NCBI GenBank assembly: GCA_032622095.1
Contig: CP136069.1
Location: forward strand, 155,423,043 to 155,487,042
Origin: Siphonodentalium dalli
Taxonomy: Eukaryota > Mollusca > Scaphopoda > Gadilida > Siphonodentaliidae
Direction: 5' to 3'
Length of the DNA: 64,000 nt
In this document: positions 11,213 to 23,002 of the stretch, piece by piece
How the letters are laid out: each line of letters starts with the position of its first letter
Numbering within the stretch: the first letter of the stretch is position 1
Program-made: the position numbers and the translations under genes
Notes under the pieces: model-generated
What the model was told of the DNA's origin: nothing
Seen by the model: the letters and a program-made list of their open reading frames with translations, nothing else
Databases searched by the model: none

Positions 11213-12144
11213 CATAATTACATTTTCTCCATGTGAATAGAGGTTCGGATTTCTGTAGTACATTTTTCTCATAACACGGGACCTATGAGCTCCATTTCCA
11301 TCCATAACAATATATATATGACTAGACATCTCGTTTCATAATGTGGGTAAATAATATACTTATACTTTGAAATGAGTTCCATTTTGTTTTGAAATTCGAC
11401 AACGTAAACAAAAAAATCACAACAGAGAACTAGGTGTGGCACCGAACCGCATTCAAATGATTACAGAGCGTGATGTTCTGATATCAATTTACCAGGTGTG
11501 CTATACTCCAAATGGACAACGTATACTTCCAAGTTCAGGGACGTGATTATTGGTCTACATTGGGGTGGTGTCCAACTTTCCAATTGCATCCAACTTTCCA
11601 ATTTCCAACTGCATTCCCTCTTCTATATAAACCAAAATGTTCAACTATGGGAAGCTTCATTCACACCCATGCTGTTGAACATTAGTTGAGATAATCTAAG
11701 TGATACATACTGTTCCAACCTAACAATCTAAATTTACAAGTGATCGCCATTTCAATTTAAAGTTTTGACCAGAAGTAGGAAAATATTCGAACAGAGGTCC
11801 AAAAACGACATAATTTACACTAGATATTGGTTGGAAAATCTCGGATAAATTTCAACCCATTTGAGGTCTGAAATTACAAACTAGTATTGTATCGGTCATG
11901 AAATTTCATAATTTTGAATATTTTGTCCAAAGTTGGGGGCCGGAATCAGCCAATGGCTCCAGGGCATGACTTCCAGGTTAAACTCGCGTGGTCACTCATC
12001 CGTACGCTCCCTTGATTCCGAATTCATTTCCAAATAATCCTATAATCTACTTAAAATTGTATATTATATAATTGACCACAGTTATTTGAAATAATATACC
12101 AACGTCCACGAAGCTTCCATGCAGAGCAGAGTGTTATTTTAATG
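11213..12144. other. No gene; degenerate dispersed repeat
   Basis: The segment around 11760-11950 (GAGGTCTGAAATTACAAACTAG, then GTCCAAAGTTGGGGG) resembles 12580-12720 and 36120-36240, all degraded copies of one unnamed repeat. The rest shows no recognised feature. Confidence 0.4.
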
Positions 12145-12335
12145 ACTAATTGGGGAGGGCAGTAAGACAGCCAATTCATGGATATGCCCTCTCCAGGCAA
12201 GGAGCACTTAGCCCACCTGGTGGATAGTTATCCCAGATGGGTTAGCATAGATGTTGTTTCTCTTTTAATCTGTATGAACTTTATTATCTTCACTATTATT
12301 TGTGCATATTTTGTTGGAGTTGCTCTTTGTCAATA

Positions 12336-12387
<52 letters not shown>
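12145..12387 (+). mobile_element. Probable CR1-like retrotransposon 3' UTR ending in a (TC)n microsatellite
   Basis: GGGAGGGCAGTAAGACAGCC, a hairpin-rich middle, ATTATTTGTGCATATTTTG, and AATAAA directly followed by about 27 TC repeats (12333-12387). This resembles the 3' UTR of the element at 56495-58190, which carries GGAAGACAGCCCGATAGGGC on its own strand. No coding part remains. Confidence 0.45.
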
Positions 12388-12388
<1 letters not shown>

Positions 12389-12469
12389 GAAAAGGACACG
12401 TTTTAGTCAGAAGTATTAGCATCAATGGCGAAAATGGGAATTTTAGTAATCGCACTGTATTATAAATAG

Positions 12470-12560
12470 AGGATCTGTAATGAGTCGCAATTCTATACGA
12501 AATTTAGTAACCGAGTGCACTATATTCGATTATTATTTGATTATCTGAACATTTCCGACC
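12470..12560 (+). repeat. Partial copy of a dispersed repeat also at 40.1 and 49.8 kb
   Basis: TAATGAGTCGCAATTCTATA and ACCGAGTGCACTATATTCGATT match 49799-49860 and, more loosely, 40156-40240. Only the first ~90 bp of the repeat is present. Confidence 0.55.
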
Positions 12561-12857
12561 GGAACTAATCATACTGAGTACTTATAGTATAGAAAGGGCC
12601 AATACATATGTACTAAATTATCAATGTAAATTCAACCTACAAATTTGGTCTGAAATCATCAACTAATGTTGTACCAGGCAAGAAAGAAATTGCTGAACAT
12701 TTAAGTCAAATTTGGGGGATATAGACACTCTCCACCCCCGCCACAAAGTCCCTTAGCAGACAAGGAACAATGAGGCGTATATATCTCTATAAAGAATGTT
12801 TTGTTGAGAAACACATAAATCACACCATAGAACATTCCTCTAATCTCATATGTTTAA

Positions 12858-13327
12858 CCCTTTCAGTGCCAGGGGCCGATCTCATCGGCCTTAATTTACG
12901 GTCTATAAAATCGGCCCTAAAAAAATAAAAAAAAATAAAACCAAATATTTTTTTTGGGGGCTGAATTATTTTTGGGTATGCTTAAGCATTCTATAGCGAA
13001 TTTAAAAACAAACTGGATAAAACCTTAGGGGCATGTTATAACTCAAAACTATCACCAAGTATTCATAGTAATAATTTTGATGCCCATGAAAAACGTAAGA
13101 TTCCCTGGCACTAAACCTACAAAATAGAGTCTGGCATTGAAACAGTTAAAGAATATAAGACAAAATTATTAGAATTGTAAAAAATAATAATAAATGATGA
13201 AAAATTGTTAGGCCAATGCATTCTCTTATATATGCGAGGCGACCTATGGTCGACTCGCATATATAAGAGAATGCATTGGCACAGGGTATATGGGTTGATA
13301 CAAAAATCGGACTTGGCACTGAAAGGG
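12858..13327. mobile_element. CCCTTTCAGTGCC-ended MITE, copy 1
   Basis: About 470 bp, with inverted ends CCCTTTCAGTGCCA / TGGCACTGAAAGGG. The left flank is TTAA, the right flank TTCA (one change). Near the right end lies a perfect hairpin (13210-13280) with arms CCAATGCATTCTCTTATATA. The same element lies in the opposite orientation at 50308-50748. A spurious frame of about 70 codons runs over both copies. Confidence 0.8.
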
Positions 13328-13605
13328 TTCAAGTTATTCCCATTACCTTATATACATTTCAGTTATCGATATTTTCAAGGCGAGTCCCTATATATATATA
13401 CTCTCTTATGAAACGTCAGTAAATAATTAATCGAACCTTTTTATATGTGCATATAAAGTATTTAAATTTAATCGCTCATGCAATAGAGATTATGGCAGTA
13501 ATGCGAGAACTGCTTACTTGAAGCCCACTAGGCAAAACTAAGGTGGTATATAGATTGCTCGTTTCACTATTGATAGCCATGCACATTTTTCAAAAACTAT
13601 TTCTC

Positions 13606-13820
13606 CCATGACACTTCCATGACTGGATCTTCCTGAAATTTTGCGAAAACCCAATGCCAATGCATTTTCTTAAATAGGCGAGTCTCCATTAGGGATCCTA
13701 GAATATATAAGAGCATGCATTGGCCTAACTTTATTTACCTTGATGATGAAAGCCAGCGCAGAGAATGCGCTGGCACATGGTATTTAATGCTGAACCAGCG
13801 CAGCTCCCGTCATGAACTGG
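13606..13820 (+). mobile_element. TTAA-type palindromic MITE (family 2), first duplicate
   Basis: Contains CATGACTGGATCTTCCTG, TTTTGCGAAAACCC, the hairpin GCCAATGCATTTTCTTA ... and the right end CAGCTCCCGTCATGAACTGG followed by TTAA at 13821-13824. The left edge is degraded. Confidence 0.6.
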
Positions 13821-14219
13821 TTAAACAAATATATATTTTCAAACTATTGGAATCATTGAAAAGCTAGCCCACTTAAAGGGACACAAAGCCTTCACAGTGG
13901 ATAAATGTGCAGACATTAGAATGTTCTGCAAAAAACATCATTAACCACTTTTAAGAACACGAAGAAATAGATGAATATTGTTATAATATTGATTAATAGA
14001 TGGTGAGATGACGGCGTCCTGCATATGTGCATACACAGTATTTTAATATAATAGCTCATGCAAAAGAGATTATAGCAGTAATGCGCGGACTGCTTACTTG
14101 AAACCAGTGATATTGTTTACAATAATCACTGCTTGAAACCCACTAGGCACAATTAAGGTGGTACATAGATGTCTCGTTTCAGTATTAATAGCCATGCAAT
14201 TTTTCTATTTCTCCTTTAA

Positions 14220-14471
14220 CCCGTTTATGACGGGAGCTGCGCTGGTTCAGCATTAAAGTTCCTGTGCCAATGAATTCTCTTATATATACGAGTCTCAAAT
14301 AGGGAGAATGGCATATAAGAGAATGCACTGGCATACCCGGTCAAGGTAAATATTGTTAGCCCAACGTATATTCTTATATATGCGAGGCTCCTTATGGGAG
14401 ACTCGCATATATAAGAGAATGCATTGGCACTGGGTTTCGCAAAATTTCAGGAAGTTCCAGTCATGTAAGTG
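14220..14471 (-). mobile_element. TTAA-type palindromic MITE (family 2), second duplicate, inverted
   Basis: TTAA at 14216-14219 and 14472-14475. It reads in the reverse order of 13606-13820: GACGGGAGCTGCGCTGG first, GGGTTTCGCAAAATTTCAGG and AGTCATG last. It includes a strong hairpin at about 14360-14428 with GACTCGCATATATAAGAGAA arms. Confidence 0.65.
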
Positions 14472-14570
14472 TTAAACAAGCCCACTTGAAGGGACATAAT
14501 GCCTTCGCAGTGGATAAATGTGCAGGCATTAGAAAGTTCTCTAAAAATATCATGCACCACCAAGAAGAAC

Positions 14571-14990
14571 AGATTATTGTTTCAATGCTTTGACTTTTTG
14601 CAATGTTTAATGTAAATGTAATGTTTACACAACAATGGTTTCGAAATCGTGTTATTTGAAAGCTAAATAAGAACAAAATCGATATTTACATGTACTTGTT
14701 GATGATTGTTGTTTCACAGAATTTTATGCTATGCATTTTATTTCACATGAGGTAGCAGTACACGATCGATCTGGTTGAAAAATAGAAAAATAAAAAGGCC
14801 TCTCGGCCACAGAGTCCCCCGACATGTGCGGTGGCTTCAATTGGAGTGGAGACTTTGTAGAAATATATTATATGGAATAAACACTTGTGCAATGTCTTAT
14901 AACTGAGCTGTATACAAATAACCAAATCTGAGAACACTTTTAAAAGTCGACATATAACCTTAAAATGGCACATTATCAACACAATTCTAA
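14571..14990. other. No gene seen
   Basis: Only short frames without recognisable domains. Confidence 0.35.
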
Positions 14991-15478
14991 GAACACAGGC
15001 TCGGACAAAGATGTAGCCCAGGATGGTGCACACTTACATGTATATGTCGAAAAAAGCTAAAATGACTTCGAGTGAAATCAAAATTGCAAATGCGCAGGTT
15101 CTCATGCTGGTTGACACCCTGTGCCAAGTTTTAAAAAAAATGACTGGAAAATGACGGAACAAAGGCTCGGACAAAAGATGCGACCCAGGTTTACGATTCT
15201 ATGTCGAAAAGGGAAATAACTCCGTCAAAATGAGTCGGACCGAACTCAAAATCGCAGGTTCCCATGCTGGTTGATATATGTGCCTAGTTTAAAACAAAAA
15301 TACAAGAAAATGACAGAATACAGGCTCGGACAAAGTTCCGGACGGACAGATGCACCGAGGACATACGGACGCACACACCCTCACCCCACACACACCCTCA
15401 CACACACACACACACCCTCGCGGACGAGGGTCAATACTATAGCCCTCCGACGGAATGTCGGGGGACAATAAGTATCTG
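14990..15478 (+). repeat. Pearl-like element: ~163-bp tandem core, ACGG/CACA microsatellite, palindromic tail
   Basis: The block GGCTCGGACAAAG recurs at about 14998, 15163 and 15323, so the core period is about 160-165 bp. The last unit runs into GGACGGACAGATG, then a CACACAC tract, then a tail with inverted repeats (CCTCGCGGACGAGGG; CCCTCCGAC ... GTCGGGGG) ending ACAATAA. This layout and the 'TGTCGAAAAGGG ... AATAACTCCGTCA' motif are, from memory, typical of abundant mollusc repeats. Confidence 0.65.
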
Positions 15479-16300
15479 GAGGGCACAACAGATGGTGTGG
15501 TCTGTGTTAAATGTGACATTACTGGTTTGAAGGTTAAATTATTTTTTTTTAAATGGAAAAGTTCACAAACAAGTGGAAAATTTGGATACGTAACATGATT
15601 GTCAATGATTCAGTGAAGGCCAACTCTGTGTTATTGGTTACAGCAAAAATAGCATGATTTCTCTCCCCTGTATTTTGTCATCTGCGCTTGCAAGACATTT
15701 TTTTACATGGATATAATAACTTTTTTCTATTTCAAATATTTCTCAGCTCTAGCATAGCTCTATCAGGTGGGATAAGCTTATTTACGGACATTAGCTCTTT
15801 CGCGATCTGTTTTTGTGTTGAAAATAGGGGTCAATTTCAGTTTTATAAAATGGGTAAAATTAAGTGTTTTGTGTGTGAAAACCAAGAGGCATAACTCAGT
15901 GACAAATTTTACGAAGCAGCCAAAGTACAGACATTTGATAACACCTACAAATTCTGTCGAAAATACAACATGCTTGATTGCTAAAGCACTCTACACCCTC
16001 CCAGGTTGGCCAAAATTGCTGGTTATTCGTATTGCTTCCTGAAATCACTTCGAACGCCTTTGTTTTGCTTCTTGGATCACTAGTCGATTGTTGGATTATT
16101 TTGTCGTCCGGACAAAGATACCGTTGGTACAGTTTGTACACAAAAAGAAAAGAAAAAAAGAATCACCTCCAGGTTTTCAAGACAAAAAAAAAACATTGGG
16201 GGATCATAAAAAAATCGTCCAAATGTTACGCATTATACAGTATTTACTAGGAATTGTATATCAATTTGCAAGTGTTACAAAATGGTGTTATGCTATATTA
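15479..16300. other. No gene seen
   Basis: AT-rich sequence with spurious short frames on both strands and no recognised domain. Confidence 0.35.
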
Positions 16301-16303
16301 GTC

Positions 16304-17028
16304 AGGTTTACCCATATAAAAATGTACCTGGGTAAATCCACCCAGGTTTTTTGGGCCGAAACCCAAGTAAAATCTATCTACCAAGACATCCACCAACCAT
16401 CAAGACCCCGCGAAACCTGGGTTTTTACCATGATTTACCCACCTGAAACTGGATAAAAACCCTGGTATTGATAAACCTGGGTGTAATTACCCAGGTGACC
16501 ACACCAGGTGTACCCTACCTGTGTGTTTCCCACCCAGGTGTACCCTGGTGTTTCCTACCTGGGTGTTTCCCCACCCAGGTGTACCATGGTGTTATTCACC
16601 CAGGTGTACCCTGATGTTTCCTACCTGGGTGTTTTCCACCCAGGTTACCTTGGTGTTATTCACCCAGGTGTACCCTGGTGTTTCCTACCTGGGTGTTTCC
16701 CACCCAGGTGTACCTTGATGTTTCCAACCCAGTGAACCTTGGTGTTTTCTTTCGCCGGTGTACCTTGGTGTTTTCTTACCCAGGTGGATTTCCCATTGAG
16801 ATGCACCTGGGTTAGAAAACCCCAAGGTACACCCAGATAAGGAAACACCAAGGTACACCTGGGCAGGAAAACACCAAGGTACACCTGGGTAAGAAAACAC
16901 CAAGGTACACCTGGGTAAGAAAACACCAAGGTACAACTGGGTGGGAAACACCAAGGTACACATGGGTAGGAAACACCAAGGAACACCTGGGTGAATAACA
17001 CCAAGGTACACCTGGGTGGGGATACCAA
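16304..17028. repeat. CCAGGT-rich inverted minisatellite element
   Basis: Starts with TTTACCCATATAAAAATGTA, an end sequence found inverted at about 29853-29887. From 16490 to 16790 it is a tandem array of CACCCAGGTGTACCCTGGTG-type units; from 16800 to 17028 the same units occur as the reverse complement, so the block can fold on a centre near 16795. Frames rich in V, P, F, G and C on both strands are low-complexity artefacts. Confidence 0.75.
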
Positions 17029-18330
17029 AGTGAAATGATGAGGATTGCAATGAAGTAGATTTTGATGGGATGCAGGGGTATTGTTATCAATGGAGTTGTT
17101 TTAGTATAATAGAACATTAAGGAAACTGATTGTGCAGCAATACAAGTTTATTCAAGGACAACAAACTAACTAAAGATAAAATACATGTATAGAAACACAT
17201 GTAATATATAAATATATAAACTCATTAAACTGCATGGGTTAAAACTTACTGACAACAAGAGTTGGGTTAAAATTTTGATTAAAAAACACTTGCAAAGTCC
17301 CTCTTCATACATGTATATGGTATGTTAGGCAAGTTACATGTACATGTAGTTGCAATGTATACCGGTACTTGACATACCGGTGGACACAAAAATCATTATT
17401 TTAGTTCCAATGTCATTTACCAGAATACATGTACATGTTGTACCTTGCAACTACATATACAGTGAGGTAGTTTTGTCTCATTTAAACTTTCTAAATGGGT
17501 TTCTCCCTTTGAATGACATAAACTAATGTGAGTATACACATGAGCTGTGGTGTGAAATACACACCAACAAATTATTTCTTAGTCTGAGGACATGTTTCCT
17601 GTCATTATCTTACTGCTTACAAATATAGATTTGTAATAATGTGCTGTAATGCTCCAGAAATAGTCATATTTTGTCCTGGTTCATAAGAACATATTATTTC
17701 TTAGTGTTAGAAGGACATGTTGTCTGTTATCATTTGACTCATAAACCCCCAAATGTACATGTAAACAGAACATTTGGGAAAGAGACAAACCATCTTTATC
17801 CTTTTTTATATCAGTAGCAATATTGATCAGATAGCAAAATATGCTATAAATAGATTTCAGATGGTAGAGATTAAACAATCACTTTAATTGCACCAACTCG
17901 AAACAGTTAACATACCCTGTAGAATAGACTATGACCAAGGAGGGTGTCACACACACCCCCACCCCGCTTTGGTATGTGATATTCAAGCCATTTTCAGGTG
18001 GTATGCTATATACATGTACATACCCAATGTTATCTGGTACTAGGATTTCACACGGCAATATAACCGGCATTCACGATTCAGCAAAAAGGCTAGTATGCAG
18101 ATATAATAGCAGAAAATTATACAAATTTTGAGTATTTTCCAGCTTAAACAGACCCAAGTGATATATTTTTATCTAATTCAGTCTAATGGCTCTTGATATG
18201 TTGATGTTTTGGATACTATTTCAGCAAATGTGAGAAAAAGTGGCTTCATTGGGGCATCAGCTTGTCTGAAAAATATATCAAGGTCCCCTAAATCCGATAC
18301 TACATTTCAGAACAATCCAACCAGTGTCCC
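17029..18330. other. No gene; TACATGTA-rich sequence
   Basis: Non-coding with many TACATGTA and ACATGTACATGT palindromes (for example 17308, 17336, 17424, 17750, 18008). Confidence 0.35.
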
Positions 18331-18334
18331 ATGA

Positions 18335-18565
18335 AATGGTGGATAATAAACTATCATACCAAATTTGATTCAGATTTGATCACACAAACTAAAATTATGA
18401 TGCGGAAACCAGAAATTAACACGATTCTAAGTCGAAAAAGGGCCATAACTCTCGCAAAAATGGGCGGAGCATACCCATATTCGAACTTGACCTGTATTTT
18501 GGTCTGATAAACTTACATACCACATTTGGTTCAGATATGATCACACAAACTGAAGTTATCATCCG
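18335..18565 (+). repeat. Two units of a ~160-bp repeat
   Basis: TACCAAATTTGATTCAGATT at about 18358 recurs as TACCACATTTGGTTCAGATA at about 18518, with AGTCGAAAAAGGGCCATAAC between them. It is of the same general type as the cores at 14990 and 40770 but shows no microsatellite here. Confidence 0.5.
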
Positions 18566-18600
18566 GAAACCTACAATTTTCAAAGATTAAATGTCTATTA

Positions 18601-18975
18601 GGCGACACCAATTTTTAAGTCTGGTTTACGAACATGTGGGTTGGTGTGGGGAGAACAAAAGTAGATGTAGGAGGGAAAAAATAAAAATAAAAAAAATTGT
18701 CCCCCCAATTTATATCAAGTAAATCTTGAAATTTTACAAAAATCGTGAAAAATAACTTTTCGAATGAAATTCTGAACCAAACAAGACACTTCTTGTCATG
18801 AAATACATGAAAATATGGATCTACAAATGATCATAAGCAGAACCGGATGCGACAGCACATGAAAATCAGTACGCATGTAAATTTTTTTGGGACAAAAATG
18901 TTTATTTTTTTTTCATGAAATGGAAAAAAAGTTGTAGGAGGTGTTCGTAAACCGGACTTAAAAAATGGTGTCGCC
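18601..18975 (+). mobile_element. Harbinger-type MITE, copy 1
   Basis: Terminal inverted repeats of about 35 bp, GGCGACACCAATTTTTAAGT ... / ... TTAAAAAATGGTGTCGCC, flanked by TTA at 18598-18600 and 18976-18978. A 3-bp TWA target duplication is characteristic of PIF/Harbinger. 375 bp, no transposase. Confidence 0.8.
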
Positions 18976-19010
18976 TTATGTGTATATAACTCATATAGCT
19001 AACTATTAAA

Positions 19011-19929
19011 GGTGCTCAATCAGATTCGATGGTCCCCATATAATTAGATTCCAACAATAATTTTTTTTTTAGAAATGCTGCTTCAGTTATCAGAATCGAT
19101 TAATTGCCCAAAAATAATGCTAACCACTGTCAACTACATGTATAGTATAAAATTGCCTGATACGTTATATTTATCAACATGCTGTTCGACGAAGTTTGAC
19201 CTTATTATCAACACAAAGGCTCTTCATTTTAGAATTATCCATCTTCATCCGCAATTTGGTCTGAGACCGTCGGCTCGTCAAATTTTTCTGGGCCACTATT
19301 AAGTATCGATGGTGATAAATATTAAAATTTCAAAAATCGATATCTAATAACTCTGAGCTTTGATACATGTAGGTGGGTCCCTCGACTTGATTAAAATATT
19401 TTTACCCCCCCCCCGATTCCATATATATGTAAATAGCAAATGAGGGGCACTTAATCGGATTATGCAACTTTAAACTGTATTTGAATTTAAAGATGCATAA
19501 TCCGATTAACGGCCCCCTGAATTAATGCTCGCACATTACTATTTATTTGGACTTGGGGGTAAAAGATATTTGGTACGAGTCGAGGAACCCACCTATCAAA
19601 GCTCAGAGTTATTAGATATCAATTTTTGAAATATACTATTTTTCACGATCAAGAATTAATAGTGGCCCACGGTCTCGGACCAAATTTCAGATGAAGATGG
19701 ATAAATCTAAAATCAAGAGGCTTTCTGTTGATAATAAGGCCAAATTTTGTAGAACAACATGTTGATAAATAACATATGTCAGGCAATTGTATACTTTAGT
19801 TGACAGGGGTTAGCATTATTTTAGGGCAATTAATAAATTCTGATACCGTAACTGAAGCAGCCTTTCTAAATACAAATGTATGATGTTGGAATCTGATTAT
19901 ATGGGTACCATCGAACCGGATTGAGTACC
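19011..19929. mobile_element. Large foldback element, arms about 430 bp
   Basis: Nearly the whole segment is an inverted repeat. The left end GGTGCTCAATCAGATTCGAT matches the right end ATCGAACCGGATTGAGTACC as a complement; inner matches include ATGCTAACCACTGTCAACTA, AATCGATATCTAATAACTCT and GCATAATCCGATTAACGG around the centre (~19470). The arms are diverged by scattered substitutions and small indels. It is flanked by TTAAA and TTTAAA. No coding content. Confidence 0.8.
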
Positions 19930-20244
19930 TTTAAAATGAACTGTATCCAGTATAAACATGTTAAACCTGATAATTAATTAGAGCATGCAGTCCCTGTTGA
20001 CATGCGGTATCCGCTGGTAATCTTACCACAGTAATGTGTTAACTGTGATAACCAATTCTGAATTCTATCTAGACATTTTGAAACAATAAAAAAAAATTCT
20101 GGTGTGGTTACAATGTCAACTTTAAAACAAAATTCATATAAACATCGCATGAAAAATACAGCCTAACTGCAAATGTGAGGTGGACCACATTCTGCGGCGG
20201 TATAACAGACTGCGGTTGATCGCATGAACACGCCTGAATACTGC

Positions 20245-20303
20245 AGTAATACCCGGTGGTCAACCTTTATAAGGCGAGTTGATTAATTAAAGCATAGCTG
20301 TAA
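20245..20303. mobile_element. Degenerate end of the CAGTAATGCTC MITE family
   Basis: GAGTTGATTAATTAAAGCAT and AGCTG resemble the right end of the elements at 21140 and 22784. Short and uncertain. Confidence 0.35.
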
Positions 20304-20580
20304 TTTTACATGTATGTTCTATAGACTTTGTTGGGAAAGAGAATATAGCTGTGCGACAATGGATGATATTTCCCCACCTCAGCAGGTGTCGAGTACAGAA
20401 AAATAGACCAAACATACTGGTAGTCTGTTAATCCTGATGAGCTAAGTTAGAAATTTTTCAATCGAAACCTCATAAAAAAAAAATATAAATTCAGTTCTCA
20501 ATTTTCGAACACTTCTAAGAAATTGTTCAAAAATATTGTTAAAAGATGCCCATTCGATTTTACACTGTAAATATACCCTG

Positions 20581-20713
20581 TTCAAGTGTTCCTGCTAATG
20601 TGCTATGATGCGGTTGGGTCCTGCTTAATTGCTATGAATTGCACTACCCGCATCATAGCAATTCAGCAGGACCACGAGCATCATAGCATATTAGCAGGAC
20701 CACTTGGCCAGTG
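20581..20713. mobile_element. Short foldback element, TCCTGCTAATRTGCTATGATGC ends
   Basis: Left CCTGCTAATGTGCTATGATG and right CATCATAGCATATTAGCAGG are inverted; a second inner pair (GGTCCTGCTTAATTGCTATG / CATAGCAATTCAGCAGGACC) lies inside. The same motifs form the ends of 50788-52108. Confidence 0.7.
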
Positions 20714-21139
20714 GTAAAATACTAAAATAGTTTGTTTTCCATACGGATATGTGTTTTCAAATAATCATGTAATGATATCTAACATACATGTATATGATCC
20801 CATTTATAGGTTTTATTCATCACGGCCAGATAAACTTTGTATACAGACAGTTTTACCAAACTTAGAATTTTTATTAGGTGCTTTCATTGTAGCTGTAATT
20901 ACTAGTATTAAAAGAGTGCTCAATAAAGTTTGTTTTATCATTTATGCTCATTTGGAATTTGGATGCTATTTAATTCTGTTTATCTATATAATTGGCTGCA
21001 CTGCTAAATTTTGACTCATTTCAGTCATTTGATGTCAGTACATGTAGTTGTGCATCGAAATGGCGAACACAACCAAAGACAAATTACAAGAGGAAAGACA
21101 ACAAATAAATTTGATGTGCACTAAAACAGATACCCGGTA

Positions 21140-21301
21140 CAGTAGTGCATTAAGAAATCGACCCCTTAACAACAGCAGAATTATGTGTAACTTTTCAGGA
21201 TTTAGTCGGATATATGGCTTGTTGCCATTCATCGGAAAGCTCTCCCCGAGTTACCCGGAATTCTGCTGTGGTTAAGGAGTCGATTAATTAGAGCATTACT
21301 G
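21140..21301. mobile_element. TA-flanked pogo/mariner-type MITE, copy 1 (internally deleted)
   Basis: TA at 21138-21139 and 21302-21303. Ends CAGTAGTGCAT ... / ... GAGCATTACTG, with GCAGAATTATGTGTAACTTT and the complementary GAATTCTGCTGTGG. Part of the right arm is missing relative to copies 2 and 3. Confidence 0.7.
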
Positions 21302-22783
21302 TAGTTACAAATGTATGTCTAGCCTCTTGTGAAGTGTTGTGTCACTAATAAGATCTTTTATTCACATACACATGTACATGTACTATATACCTGTTCAAGC
21401 GTTTACAAGTGTCAATCATCGAGAAACTGACCAAAAGTTTTGGTAGTATATAATATAGGCTAGCACTGCACTTGGGCTACATGTACATGTACTGTAAGTG
21501 ATTATAATGTACTATTTTTATATTCTGCCATGAAAGTGTTGCTGAATGAAATTTAAGTTTACCCCGATATTCTAAGTCCGCTCGACTAAGATGGGGTTTT
21601 TCTCGAAAACTGATATCTGAATATACATGTCGTCTTCCACTGGTTGGTATTCCCTCTAAATTGACTAATTTTAACTGATTAGATTAGCCCTGGTATGGAA
21701 AACTCTAACTGTTATAGCCCGATGAGCGGTTTGCTGCCAACAGCGGTGATGATATGATGACCAGCGTTGTGCATGGCATATGTTGATCCAGGTAAGAATG
21801 CTACCATACATTCCAAACATTCATTAAATATCTTATTAATTATAACCCAAACTACACAAGAGACTAGTATAACTAAGATTGGGATCGATTAATGATGTGA
21901 CACTTTCAGTACTTCATTTACTAGTAGCCTGGTACTGGTGGGCCTGGCTACAGATACTTGTTTGGCGTGTTTGAGGCCTGTGGCACAAGGGCAGCAGAAT
22001 CAATTAAAATTTCTCTTATTGTAGTGTAGTACATGTACATGAATAGTACCGGTAGCACAGCACACAAAGAGGTATATATAGTACCGGCACATGTACATGT
22101 ATTCTCTCTGTTTTCACACATGTTTTTTTTCAATTTAACAACATGAGTCTTTTATGACACACACTAAAGTGAAAGTAGGCCTACATGTATATAATGTGCA
22201 CACAGTATACCGGTACAACTACTGATATATTACATTGCAATACAGTCTGAGTACAATGATATAGCAAAATTATGCATAGTAGAATAACAACCTTTTGTAC
22301 AAACAGTCCTGACAATGATATACCGGGATATCATGGTGATAGTTCATACATTTGGAATTAGCGAATACCCGAGTTTGTGGTTAGACCGCTTCATGCGATG
22401 TTTATGTGAATTTTTATTTTTAAGTCGGCATTGCATACGGTAGTCCTATAAACCACACCAGAGAATAGCAAATGTCGGTCAGTGACCAACTTCTTATGTT
22501 TATGCAATCGATACAATCAGGTTCTGCTTTTGATGTCCAGTTCGATATTTGTGGTGTGTTCTTGTGCAAAAATATAATTCTAACTAATGCGCCAAAAATC
22601 AGGTTTATAAATTTATCCATTCTTGAGCAAGAGCAACTCGTAAAACTTGTATGGTATAACATTCCAAACTGAGTATTTCTGCTATCGAACCAGATGATAA
22701 TAATGTTGAACCGGACATCGAAATCTGAACCGCATTTATGGATTGCAGCACGTGATGTTGAATAAACAGTTATAGAGGATATA
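21302..22783. other. No gene seen
   Basis: Non-coding. Contains several ACATGTACATGT motifs (about 21368, 21480, 22031, 22086) and only short unassignable frames. Confidence 0.35.
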
Positions 22784-23000
22784 CAGTAATGCTCTAATTA
22801 ATCGACTCCTTAACTACAGCAGAATTATGGGTAACTTTTCAGGATTTAGTCGGAAATATGGGTTGATGCCATTCATCGGAAAGCTCTCGGTGAGAGCTTT
22901 CCGATAAATGGCAACAAGCCATATTTCGGACTAAATCCTGAAAAGTTACCCATAATTCTGCTGTAGTTAAGGAGTCGATTATTTAGCTCTAGAATTACTG
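22784..23000. mobile_element. TA-flanked pogo/mariner-type MITE, copy 2 (near-perfect hairpin)
   Basis: TA at 22782-22783 and 23001-23002. Arms of about 100 bp beginning CAGTAATGCTCTAATTAATC meet near 22890 at GAAAGCTCTCGGTGAGAGCTTTC. The TA target and CAG...CTG ends are those of Tc1/mariner-pogo elements; no transposase. Confidence 0.8.
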
Positions 23001-23002
23001 TA

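Larger units (their letters stand above)
13436..14570 (+). repeat. Tandem duplication of a segment of about 0.6 kb
   Basis: 13440-13600 (CAATAGAGATTATGGCAGTA, GGTGGTATATAGATTGCTCG) is repeated at 14030-14215, and 13862-13960 (AAAGGGACACAAAGCC, GTGGATAAATGTGCAGACAT) at 14468-14560. The offsets are about 590-606 bp. Each copy has a TTAA-type MITE at the equivalent place, but in opposite orientations. Confidence 0.75.

Noticed and set aside
16508-17117. Overlapping frames rich in V, P, F, G and C on both strands
   Set aside because: Produced by the CCAGGT minisatellite; low complexity and present in several frames at once.
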